Shown here piece by piece: positions 7,056-12,840 of a stretch of DNA of 13,944 bases. The notes under the pieces were generated by a model. It searched no databases. It was given only the letters and a program-made list of their open reading frames with translations, and had not been told where the DNA came from. Source of the stretch: Caldisericia bacterium (GTDB taxonomy: Bacteria; Caldisericota; Caldisericia; UBA6126). The translations under genes and the position numbers were made by a program. Position 1 is the stretch's first letter. Each line of letters opens with the position of its first letter. The stretch covers positions 1-13,944 of the forward strand of contig JAQVYZ010000004.1 of NCBI GenBank assembly GCA_028708485.1, in the 5' to 3' direction.

Positions 7056-7241
7056 GCACTTTTCACAATGTGTATTATACACACCAAAGGAATATTATCA
7101 ACCTAGCGGTTTCATGCTCTCCATATGTTTTTCTGTGGCTCAGGTAAGGTGAAAACTCAAATCGGCACATTTACATCTACAAATTCTGATTTAAAGCGAC
7201 CAGTGATTCCGGGCACATGCGACTGGGTGCATTAGGAAGAA
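7056..7241. mobile_element. IS relic upstream of truncated hicA (copy 2)
   Basis: Copy of 2441-2626. The shared 23-base stretch lies at 7206-7228. No gene or transposase is seen in it. Confidence 0.5.
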
Positions 7242-7284
7242 TAATTCCATGCAAAAGAGGTTGCATGAATCAGGTTCGGAATTA
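7242..7284. repeat. Nested inverted repeat at the right edge of the long repeat
   Basis: Outer arms are TAATTCC (7242-7248) and GGAATTA (7278-7284); inside them are ATGCAA (7249-7254) and TTGCAT (7261-7266) around a 6-base loop. The structure starts at the first base after the end of direct-repeat copy 2. It could be an element end or a structured transcript leader; no T run follows on either strand. Confidence 0.5.
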
Positions 7285-7292
7285 AAAAATCC

Positions 7293-7339
7293 TTGCACTT
7301 TTTGGTTAAATGCTGTACACTTTGTACAAAACGTACAGC
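7293..7339 (+). promoter_or_regulatory. Promoter with highly symmetric operator of the Phd/HicB-HicA-like TA pair
   Basis: TTGCAC (7293-7298), a 17-base spacer and TACACT (7316-7321) form the promoter. Centred just downstream is a two-layer palindrome. Outer arms are GCTGTAC (7312-7318) and GTACAGC (7333-7339); the inner perfect palindrome TTTGTACAAA (7321-7330) has the same centre. In total 24 of 28 positions are symmetric. It covers the -10 box and the expected transcription start, as for TA autorepression. Confidence 0.75.
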
Positions 7340-7356
7340 GTTATGAAAGGACTGAA

Positions 7357-7770
7357 ATGTTTGTTAAAGAGCAAGCCAGCAATGTCAGAAAAGAATGGAG
7401 CTCATTTATAGACAAAGTGCTTCATGATAAACCTGCAATGATCAAAAGAAATCGCGATCAAATTGCAGCATTTTCTTTGGACCATCTGAATACACTATTG
7501 TCTACAGTTATATTTTCTTGTGTTTATCTCCAAGAGGATGATAGTTCCTGGACAGTTGCTTTAAATAACATAGATCTGGTAGTGAATGCGAAAACAAAAG
7601 AAGGAGCACTGGAATTATTAGCCCAAGACTTGATGGAATATGCTCAGGAGTATGTTGATGATTTTGATCACTTTTATCGGTCCTCCAATAGGAAGGATCA
7701 TTTTCCCTATGTAGTCAAAGTACTCTTACAAAAAGATCTAAGGGCTATTATGGATCTCTTACATGCCTAG
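7357..7770 (+). CDS. Two-domain antitoxin: Phd-like N-terminus, HicB-like C-terminus
   Basis: From ATG 7357 the product has 137 residues. Residues 1 to about 45 (SNVRKEWSSFIDKVLHDKP, then IKRNRDQIAAFS) resemble the Phd/YefM DNA-binding fold. Residues about 60 to 110 (WTVALNNIDLVVNAKTKEGALELLAQDLMEYAQEY) resemble a HicB-type toxin-binding domain. A longer frame opens at 7249, but that start would lie upstream of the promoter and operator, whereas ATG 7357 has AAAGGA (7346-7351) at the right distance. It overlaps the toxin gene by 8 bases. Inferred role: neutralise the HicA-like partner and repress the shared promoter through the palindrome at 7312-7339. Domain assignments are by pattern recognition, not search. 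Confidence 0.75.
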   Translation: MFVKEQASNVRKEWSSFIDKVLHDKPAMIKRNRDQIAAFSLDHLNTLLSTVIFSCVYLQEDDSSWTVALNNIDLVVNAKTKEGALELLAQDLMEYAQEYVDDFDHFYRSSNRKDHFPYVVKVLLQKDLRAIMDLLHA

Positions 7771-7981
7771 TTGGAAAGATCTAAAGAGGTTTTGTGACCA
7801 CGATGGATGGGAATTGTACAAAAATACTGATCATTATTTTTATCGTAAAACAATGGATGATGGGACATTAAAGCGTACAAAAGTATCAAAAGGATCAGGA
7901 CAGATACAATCTAAGTTATGGAGGTTAATTCTGCAGCATCAACTTCAAGTTGAGGAAGGCTATTTTAATAAATTGATATGA
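7763..7981 (+). CDS. HicA-like toxin
   Basis: The 72-residue protein begins PSWKDLKRFCDHDGWELYK and continues TDHYFYRKTMDDGTLKRTKVS, the layout of small HicA/YcfA-type proteins: a helix, then strands with a conserved His. H24 sits where HicA has its catalytic His. The C-terminal part (QSKLWRLILQHQLQ) is the usual closing helix. HicA proteins are double-stranded-RNA-binding-fold ribonucleases that cleave mRNA or block translation. The gene overlaps its antitoxin by 8 bases and no damage is seen. The antitoxin-first order is opposite to the hicA-hicB order of the relic pair at 1905-2437, and the two toxins are not close relatives. Confidence 0.75.
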   Translation: MPSWKDLKRFCDHDGWELYKNTDHYFYRKTMDDGTLKRTKVSKGSGQIQSKLWRLILQHQLQVEEGYFNKLI

Positions 7982-8070
7982 TGTTTTTTGAAGACACAAT
8001 AAACAAGAATTTGGGAAGCATTCTCTTATTCTGATTGAAGTACGAACATTCCGTTAAGAGCCAACCAGGT

Positions 8071-8093
8071 ATTCCGGGCACATGCGACCGGGT
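8071..8093. mobile_element. IS relic fragment
   Basis: A 23-base stretch shared with 2591-2613 and 7206-7228 at 22 positions (C instead of T at 8089). The surrounding gap 7982-8243 shows no gene: the frames through it contain no recognisable protein. It also leads into mntA without a clear Shine-Dalgarno site. TTGACT (8210-8215) with TAGATT (8232-8237) is a weak promoter candidate that would make mntA nearly leaderless. Confidence 0.4.
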
Positions 8094-8243
8094 AGATCTA
8101 GTGTTCCTTCTCCTGATACTATCTCCCTGTGCAATGGTTTGTAATGAACCAGCAAAGGGAACGGACAAAAATTCTACGATATTAGAAAAGAAAAAAAGCT
8201 TCAAATCTGTTGACTTTGGATTAATCATGCATAGATTAAAGTT

Positions 8244-8528
8244 ATGAATAAAGATTTATTAGAAAATTTGATTAAAATACTGAGAAGTTATGGAGCAACC
8301 GAGATAATCCTTTTTGGTTCATATGCAAGGGGTGAAAATCGACCTGATAGCGATATAGATGTTATTGTGGAATTCAATGAAACAAAAGGTTTATTCAAAA
8401 AAGCAGAAATTATTAGAGTCATTTATGAAAAGCTGGGCGTCCACATTGATCTTTTATCGAAAAACTATATTAATCCCTTTCTCAGACCTTATATTGAGAG
8501 AGACATGAAGGTATTGTATCCTTCTTGA
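8244..8528 (+). CDS. mntA: MntA-type minimal nucleotidyltransferase antitoxin
   Basis: The 94-residue protein has the nucleotidyltransferase signature G25-S26 in LFGSYARG, ten residues, then D37-x-D39 in PDSDIDV, and a third acidic residue, D69, in HIDLLSK. This full GSx10DxD...D set fits the active MNT antitoxins of HepT-MntA modules, which transfer AMP from ATP to a tyrosine of the HEPN toxin and so silence it. The stop TGA (8526-8528) overlaps the TTG start of the hepT frame by four bases (TTGA). No good ribosome site precedes the ATG at 8244. The frame is intact although its toxin gene is broken. Confidence 0.88.
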   Translation: MNKDLLENLIKILRSYGATEIILFGSYARGENRPDSDIDVIVEFNETKGLFKKAEIIRVIYEKLGVHIDLLSKNYINPFLRPYIERDMKVLYPS

Positions 8529-8864
8529 AAAAAGACGATTCAGTTTATTTAAATCATATTCTTCTTTCTATTTCTAAGATTGAAAAATGATATTCAAAAT
8601 ATGAATTTTTCAGATTTCTTAAGTAATGGATCCATTCAAGATGCCGTGATAAGACAATTCGAGATTATTGGTGAAGAATCGAAACATATTTCTGAAAGTA
8701 CTACAAGAAAAATTATAGATGTTCCGTGGAAAGATATTATATCTATGAGGAATATTTTGATCCATGATTATTTTGAGGTAGATTTAGAGGATGTCTGGCA
8801 AACCGCAGAAAATGATATCAAAGTATTGAAAGAAAAAATTAATAAATTTTTAGAAAAAAATTGA
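8525..8864 (+). pseudogene. hepT: HepT-type HEPN ribonuclease toxin, frameshifted
   Basis: From TTG 8525 (overlapping the mntA stop) the frame reads KKDDSVYLNHILLSISKIEK and then hits TGA at 8588-8590. The +1 frame continues as YIQNMNFSDFLSNGSIQDAVIRQ and on to TAG-free sequence ending at 8864. Together they give a normal HepT (DUF86) of about 112 residues if one base, for example G8589, is removed. The downstream part keeps the HEPN active-site motif RNILIHDY (Rx4HxY), including the Tyr that MntA modifies. The downstream frame has its own TTG at 8580 but no ribosome site, and would lack most of the first helix. So the toxin is probably inactive, unless this is a sequencing error next to the A run (8583-8587). 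Confidence 0.82.
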
Positions 8865-8899
8865 TTGCCACTTTATTAGCGGATTGAGACACGGAACTT

Positions 8900-8950
8900 T
8901 ACTGCTCCCCAAAAACTAGAACACTAATTAAGGTGATTATCTGATCGATA
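8900..8950. mobile_element. IS end relic, 51 bp
   Basis: Ungapped match to 2630-2680 (46 of 51). It lies in the gap between hepT and the end of the AbiEi gene. To its right, TTTACC (8967-8972) and GGTAAA (8990-8995) form a small inverted repeat that may end the minus-strand abiE transcript. No transposase is present. Confidence 0.55.
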
Positions 8951-9019
8951 TCGACTAGTATATTACTTTACCAGCAGAAAAGTCCCTCCGGTAAAAGTCT
9001 ACTAAAGATAAGTCGTATA

Positions 9020-9595
9020 TTAAGATTGAAGGAGATGGTTTACCCTGTCTCTGAAATGAATGGGATACTTTTTTAAGTATTGTTGCATCTTCTTATTTTT
9101 TAATCCGTCTAGGTTCCACTCGGAGTAATCCATTTTGCGTTTACCCAGAGCTATTAAATAAAATAGGTCTATAAATGCTTTTTCGGGATCTGCCAGATAC
9201 ACACCATCCAACAACTGAAAACCAAAAAAATAGTCTTTCTTCAATTGCCGGTATTCACACTCTATATTCATTAGGTTCATTCTTTTCGAGTGCCTTATGG
9301 TTGCTAATGTTAGAATATTTTGTCCCTGATTCATAATTCCGTACTTTGACAGTACGCTTTCAAAGCTAATATAGCTGGGATAATAGAGCTGTGTCACTAC
9401 ATGTTCCAAATCCACCGGATGAGAGGCAAAAGTATATACCCCTTTGGTGATTGGTAAGATCAATCCAGCATCCATAATTCGTTTGACATGAACTTTGACG
9501 TGTTTGTCATGGGGAAACAGTTTTCTCACTTCTAAAAGGGTAAAAAATGCTTTTCCTAATGCATCAATCTTTTGGATCAATTCTTCTTTTCTCAT
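9020..9595 (-). CDS. abiEi: AbiEi-like antitoxin (winged-helix regulator)
   Basis: The 191-residue protein has an N-terminal winged-helix segment (LIQKIDALGKAFFTLLEVRKLF, then KRIMDAGLILPITKGVYTF). A longer C-terminal domain follows, with the family features HPVDLEHVVTQLYYPSYISFESVLSKYGI near 58-86 and LADPEKAFIDLFYL near 133-147. In AbiE-type TA systems this protein represses the operon and counteracts the nucleotidyltransferase toxin without needing tight binding (type IV). Its ATG overlaps the TGA of the upstream toxin by four bases. It is therefore the second gene of the pair, whereas canonical abiE operons place the antitoxin first. The frame is intact. Confidence 0.85.
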   Translation of the reverse strand: MRKEELIQKIDALGKAFFTLLEVRKLFPHDKHVKVHVKRIMDAGLILPITKGVYTFASHPVDLEHVVTQLYYPSYISFESVLSKYGIMNQGQNILTLATIRHSKRMNLMNIECEYRQLKKDYFFGFQLLDGVYLADPEKAFIDLFYLIALGKRKMDYSEWNLDGLKNKKMQQYLKKYPIHFRDRVNHLLQS

Positions 9596-10266
9596 TTTTC
9601 GAACAAAGGCATCACTTTTTTAAATTTTGCGGGTAACAGGGGATTCAATCCATCCATGAGTTCTTTTTTAGTGTACTTATCCTGATCCTGAATGATACAT
9701 TCACGATTGAGCTTTTGACAGATAATCCAAATATCAAACAAGTCCCTTGGCGCTCTACGGGTTCTGTTTTGTATGATTTCTTCTTTATCTTTCAGAATTG
9801 ATTCCAACGTGTACACCCGACCAAGCACTTCAAGATTGTTAAAAGGACTTTTCAATAGCACAATCTGTTCCTCAAAATCGTTGGCATCTTGGTTGATTTC
9901 TACTTTTATGCCAATTGGAATCGGTTTGAAATCAATTCTGAATACTATTTTCGCATAAAGCGTGTATCTTTTATCGTGCATGTCTATGATTCTAGCTTCT
10001 GGTAATATGTTGACTACACTTTTCATAGCCTTTTCAAATTCGGTATAGGCGATATTCCCTTGAATAGAAAAATCCAGATCTTCAGAAAACCGATAAGATT
10101 GATAAGCCAATCGAAGTGCTGTTCCGCCTTTAAAAACCAGGTTCTCTTCAAAGGAAGATTTGTAAAGAATATCCAGCAAATAGAGTTGATAGTGTTCTTT
10201 CAGAATATTATCCACTATTGTTTGATGCTCAATCGCCATTTTCTGTGCCTGTATTTGTGTTAACAT
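9592..10266 (-). CDS. abiEii: AbiEii-like nucleotidyltransferase toxin
   Basis: The 224-residue protein carries the AbiEii/AbiGii nucleotidyltransferase core: FKGGTALRLAY with GGTA at 47-50, then RFSEDLDFS with D63 and D65. It also has the later family block KDKEEIIQNRTRRAPRDLFDIWII around 159-182. Family members transfer nucleotides to an RNA acceptor (tRNA for characterised relatives) and are bacteriostatic; AbiE systems were first known as phage abortive-infection systems. It is the first gene of the minus-strand pair. The ATG at 10266-10264 has no Shine-Dalgarno site, and the -10 box ends 10 bases upstream, so the message is predicted to be nearly leaderless. It looks intact. Confidence 0.88.
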   Translation of the reverse strand: MLTQIQAQKMAIEHQTIVDNILKEHYQLYLLDILYKSSFEENLVFKGGTALRLAYQSYRFSEDLDFSIQGNIAYTEFEKAMKSVVNILPEARIIDMHDKRYTLYAKIVFRIDFKPIPIGIKVEINQDANDFEEQIVLLKSPFNNLEVLGRVYTLESILKDKEEIIQNRTRRAPRDLFDIWIICQKLNRECIIQDQDKYTKKELMDGLNPLLPAKFKKVMPLFEK

Positions 10267-10267
10267 G

Positions 10268-10305
10268 GTATATATAAATATATACTATCCTTACTCAGAA
10301 TACAA
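10268..10305 (-). promoter_or_regulatory. abiE promoter with palindrome over the -10 box
   Basis: On the minus strand TTGTAT (10305-10300), a 17-base spacer and TATATT (10282-10277) precede the ATG at 10266. A perfect inverted repeat, GTATATAT-AA-ATATATAC (10268-10285), covers the -10 box and the expected transcription start, 3 to 4 bases before the ATG. This fits autorepression and a nearly leaderless toxin message. Confidence 0.6.
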
Positions 10306-10362
10306 GTAGAAAATCAAAACATACAGATCAATTTCTTAATGCTCCGGAGGGAGAGAACGATT

Positions 10363-10501
10363 CTTTTGGCGTAACTTTTGGGACAGGGGACAGTCCCTTG
10401 TACCACTTTCTTAGTAATTCAAATTAAGTTGTCTGCGCCGGAGGAATGGGGTTTCTGATTCGCTTTTTGGTTCTTCAGCTCTACGAGTTTTCAAGATCAT
10501 G
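10363..10501. repeat. Dispersed repeat family B with hairpin (copy 1)
   Basis: About 139 bases nearly identical to 12611-12751. They start TTCTTTTGGCGTAACTTT, pass through an imperfect hairpin (GGACAGGGGACAGTCCC... near 10380-10404), continue CTTAGTAATTCAAATTAAG and end GTTTTCAAGATCATG. Such GGGACAGGGGAC palindromes are typical of REP-like elements mobilised by IS200/RAYT-type enzymes (inference). With 10507-10550 (family A core) this occupies most of the otherwise gene-free gap 10306-10663; the remainder holds two CCGGAGGG motifs and nothing else recognisable. Confidence 0.75.
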
Positions 10502-10506
10502 TCAGT

Positions 10507-10550
10507 CAATTACAGAGCCTAAAAGTCCGGAGCTTAATCCTTCCTGTACC
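10507..10550. repeat. Dispersed repeat family A, short fragment
   Basis: CCTAAAAGTCCGGAGCTTAA (from 10518) matches the core of 241-374. The match fades after about 40 bases. It directly follows the family B repeat, showing the families are nested or fused. Confidence 0.6.
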
Positions 10551-10663
10551 TGCAAAAACTACCAGAAATACTGAGTCAAAAAGTCTGTTTCTCTCCGGTA
10601 TGTATGAAAAACATATACTAAGCAGAGGAGTGCACCGGAGGGTGGTTCTGTTTTAAGTTATGG

Positions 10664-11800
10664 TTATTTTAGCAGTGTTGTTCGTATTTTTTCAAGTGGT
10701 AACACCACCACTCGTTCATGCAAACGGTACTCCTGATTACCGGGATAGATCACAAATAGTTGTTCAAGAGTTAAGTCTTCAAGCGCAATATGCATAGATT
10801 TGGTTAAACGAGGTGCATCCATGTATTTGAATTCTGCTGCATAATTTTTTCCTCCATGCATCCAAAAAAGATCCACTTCAGCACCACCATGAGTAGACCA
10901 AAAATAAACGTTGTTCGCTTCTTTTTTCAAAACACACATCAATTGCTCTAATGCAAAACCTTCCCAGGATGATCCGAGCTTTGGATTTGTGTATAACTCC
11001 TCTTGGGTGGATATAGATTGGAGAGCATGGAAAATACCTGAATCACGGAAATAGAGTTTTGGAGACTTGACAAGACGTTTGGACGTATTGTTGTGCCATG
11101 GCATTAATAGCCTTATCATGAATGTGCCTTCCAAGATCTCAATATATTTCCTGACTGTACTATCGGATGTACCGAACGACCGACCGATTTCATTATAATT
11201 TAGGATTTGCCCATGGTAATGAGACAACATGGTCCAAAACCGACGAAGCGTTGAAGAAGGGATTTGTATTCCTAACTGAGGGATGTCTCTTTCAAGAAAA
11301 GTAGTAATGTAATGAGTTCTCCATAGGAATGATTGTTGATCATTGAGTGCCAGGTAGGATTTTGGGTAACCTCCACGAAGCATCAGTTGATTCCAATTCA
11401 AATAACCAATATCATCCAGTGAAAAACCTGAAAGATAATAATATCCTATTCGACCTGCCAAAGTTTCTGAGCTTTGAGTGATCAAATCCCGAGAAGCACT
11501 TCCTAGAATAAGGTATTCCTGTTTTATACCTTTATCAATTAAATATCTTATTAAAGGGAACAAATCTGCTTTTCGCTGGATTTCATCAATCACAATGAGG
11601 CCTTGTATATTTTCCAGTGCAATTTGCGGTTGATCCAAACGAGCTAAATCACGAGGATTTTCCAGATCGAAATAATGATCATAGTGAATCTGGTTGGCAA
11701 GAGTAGTTTTCCCGCATTGCCGTGATCCCAAAATCGCTACCACAGGAAACGCAGTCATTAATTCTTTAAGTTGTTCAAGATCATGCACCCGGTTTATCAT
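10664..11800 (-). CDS. ATPase 3: AAA-type P-loop ATPase with C-terminal DUF4143 domain
   Basis: From ATG 11800 the protein has 378 residues. Walker A GSRQCGKT is at 25-32, Walker B LIVIDE at 68-73 (then IQ) and a sensor ILGSAS at 98-103. LAGRIGYYYLSGFSLDDI follows, and a C-terminal nuclease-fold-like end with GGAEVDLFW (D310) and AAEFKY (E323, K325). A longer frame opens at 11911, but its first 37 codons run through a dispersed repeat and the operator; ATG 11800 has AGGAG eight bases upstream and begins the typical 'INRVHDLEQL' N-terminus. It is a stand-alone minus-strand gene between repeats. Its divergence from ATPases 1 and 2 indicates separate acquisition. The biological role of the family is unknown. 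Confidence 0.9.
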   Translation of the reverse strand: MINRVHDLEQLKELMTAFPVVAILGSRQCGKTTLANQIHYDHYFDLENPRDLARLDQPQIALENIQGLIVIDEIQRKADLFPLIRYLIDKGIKQEYLILGSASRDLITQSSETLAGRIGYYYLSGFSLDDIGYLNWNQLMLRGGYPKSYLALNDQQSFLWRTHYITTFLERDIPQLGIQIPSSTLRRFWTMLSHYHGQILNYNEIGRSFGTSDSTVRKYIEILEGTFMIRLLMPWHNNTSKRLVKSPKLYFRDSGIFHALQSISTQEELYTNPKLGSSWEGFALEQLMCVLKKEANNVYFWSTHGGAEVDLFWMHGGKNYAAEFKYMDAPRLTKSMHIALEDLTLEQLFVIYPGNQEYRLHERVVVLPLEKIRTTLLK

Positions 11801-11818
11801 TTTTTTTCTCCTGAAAAA

Positions 11819-11874
11819 ATTATATATACTTTCTTGAAAATTCAAATAGCTACTTCGATATTTCAAGAAAGTAT
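11819..11874 (-). promoter_or_regulatory. Promoter with long inverted-repeat operator for ATPase 3
   Basis: On the minus strand a TATAAT (11824-11819) lies 18 bases before ATG 11800, with a TTTGAA/TTGAAT-like -35 about 15 to 16 bases further up. A perfect 14-base inverted repeat, ATACTTTCTTGAAA (11826-11839) and TTTCAAGAAAGTAT (11861-11874), has one arm in the spacer and the other upstream of the -35. The layout suggests repression by a dimeric DNA-binding protein. Confidence 0.6.
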
Positions 11875-11891
11875 TGATGCACCGGAGGGAG

Positions 11892-11944
11892 GCTTCTCTT
11901 GTTGTTGGCAATGATAAACTCTAAAAGTTAGGAGCTTAATTTTT
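11892..11944. repeat. Dispersed repeat family A, short form
   Basis: About 53 bases align with 241-293, including TTGTTGTTGGCAATGATAAA and the AGGAGCTTAATTTTT end. A TGCACCGGAGGG motif precedes it at 11878-11889 and recurs at 10631-10642. Confidence 0.6.
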
Positions 11945-11977
11945 GATGACATAAGCGAAATGATAAGAAGAAGAGTG

Positions 11978-12024
11978 TTGCTTTTTCTGAAATTCTGAAT
12001 ATCATTATTTCAAAAAGCATGAGG
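11978..12024 (+). promoter_or_regulatory. Promoter and ribosome site of the AbrB-type antitoxin
   Basis: TTGCTT (11978-11983), a 16-base spacer and TATCAT (12000-12005) lie upstream of a GAGG site (12021-12024) before ATG 12031. An imperfect inverted repeat, GCTTTTT-CT-GAAAT against ATTTCAAAAAGC (about 11980-12019), spans the promoter and may be the autoregulatory operator. Confidence 0.5.
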
Positions 12025-12030
12025 TAGGCT

Positions 12031-12321
12031 ATGAAAAATAAGACTTATTGTGAGTTGAAAGATAGATCTCAAGTCACCATACCAAAATATCTAGTTAAAA
12101 AATTAAATTTACAAACGGGTGATATGATAGAGGTGAAAGAGAGTAAAGGCGTGATCTATTTGATTCCATCAGTTGTGTTGCCAAAATATCAGTCTTGGTT
12201 CTTTTCTGAGAAATGGCAAGAGGAAGAGAAGCAAGTTACCAAAGAATTAAAGCAAGGAAAGGGAATCCCTATATCCAAAAAGAGTGATTTAGCGAAAGTA
12301 TTTACTTCAGATAAAGAATGA
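12031..12321 (+). CDS. AbrB/SpoVT-type antitoxin
   Basis: The 96-residue protein begins with a swapped-hairpin AbrB domain (residues about 5 to 50: DRSQVTIPKYLVKKLNLQTG, then DMIEVKESKGVIYLIP). This is the DNA-binding domain of MazE/VapB/PrlF-like antitoxins. The charged remainder (EKWQEEEKQVTKELKQGKG, then SKKSDLAKVF) is the likely toxin-binding part. Its TGA overlaps the ATG of the downstream RelE-like frame (ATGA), the hallmark of a TA pair. The antitoxin is intact while the toxin carries a stop codon. It could also act as a free-standing regulator. Confidence 0.85.
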   Translation: MKNKTYCELKDRSQVTIPKYLVKKLNLQTGDMIEVKESKGVIYLIPSVVLPKYQSWFFSEKWQEEEKQVTKELKQGKGIPISKKSDLAKVFTSDKE

Positions 12322-12578
12322 AGCTTATTGTATCTCCTCATTTTCAAAAGAAAGTATCTCAATTTCCCCAATCCTTGAAAGAGTTGATCCAAACAAAACT
12401 CGAACTATTTTTTGATAATCCAAAACATCCATCCCTGCAATCTAAAAAGATTTAAGGAACTGATGGTATATTTGAGTCAAGAATCAATTCTGATATACGT
12501 TTTACTTGGGAATACTGGGAAGATAGTATTGTTCTCAGGAACATTGGGTACCATGATCCAACTTTAAAAAAACCTTGA
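12318..12578 (+). pseudogene. RelE/ParE-like toxin gene with an in-frame stop codon
   Basis: From ATG 12318 the frame reads KLIVSPHFQKKVSQFPQS, then LELFFDNPKHPSLQSKKI, and then TAA at 12453-12455 (codon 46). It continues in the same frame as GTDGIFESRINSDIRFTWEY and IVLRNIGYHDPTLKKP to TGA 12576-12578. Read through, this is a standard RelE-superfamily toxin of 86 residues, including the R61 FTW and late HD motif. A single substitution (for example A to T at 12453, AAA to TAA) explains the break. RelE-type toxins cut mRNA on the ribosome; a 45-residue product would lack the catalytic sheet. The mutation looks recent because the rest of the frame is undamaged. Confidence 0.85.
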
Positions 12579-12610
12579 TTCGTCAATAGGAAGAATACAT
12601 ACGGGGATGG

Positions 12611-12751
12611 TTCTTTTGGCGTAACTTTTAGGACAGGGGACTGTCCCCTGTCCCACTTTCTTAGTAATTCAAATTAAGTTGTCTGCGCCGGAGGAATGGG
12701 GCTTCTGATTCGCTTTTTGGTTCTTCAGCTCTACGAGTTTTCAAGATCATG
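12611..12751. repeat. Dispersed repeat family B with strong hairpin (copy 2)
   Basis: Near-identical to 10363-10501. Its hairpin at 12631-12653 is almost perfect: GGACAGGGGA, a CTG turn, and TCCCCTGTCC. It lies 30 to 50 bases after the broken RelE-like gene and could terminate transcription as a side effect. It occupies the left part of the gene-free gap 12579-13141. Confidence 0.75.
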
Positions 12752-12840
12752 GGTCGCCGACATGTCAGTTATGTAGCTGGGGTTGTGTATGGAGCGATAC
12801 TGAAGGGATGGCTCAGACGATCTGAAAAGCATCTGGGGGA

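Larger units (their letters stand above)
4616..7241. repeat. Perfect long direct repeat, copy 2
   Basis: Second copy of 1-2626 with no difference seen. It begins inside mazF at codon 43 only because the window starts there, so the true left limit of the repeat is unknown. It ends at 7241 in an IS relic, after which the sequence is unrelated to the one following copy 1. Confidence 0.95.

Noticed and set aside
1..7241. Composite transposon bounded by the long direct repeats
   Set aside because: No transposase or terminal inverted repeats frame the copies; tandem duplication or assembly artefact explains the pattern better.
7249..7356. N-terminal extension of the Phd/HicB-like antitoxin to ATG 7249
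   Set aside because: The extension would start inside the nested inverted repeat and upstream of the promoter and operator; ATG 7357 has a ribosome site and fits the Phd-like fold.
8035..8247. 70-codon frame between the HicA-like toxin and mntA, and an 87-codon frame opposite it
   Set aside because: Both cross an IS relic, have no recognisable protein features or ribosome site, and overlap each other.
11801..11911. Start of ATPase 3 at 11911
   Set aside because: Those codons overlap a dispersed-repeat motif, the inverted-repeat operator and the -10 box; ATG 11800 has a good AGGAG site.
10363..12751. CRISPR-like array from the recurring repeats
   Set aside because: The copies are long, irregularly spaced and separated by genes; no regular spacer pattern exists.
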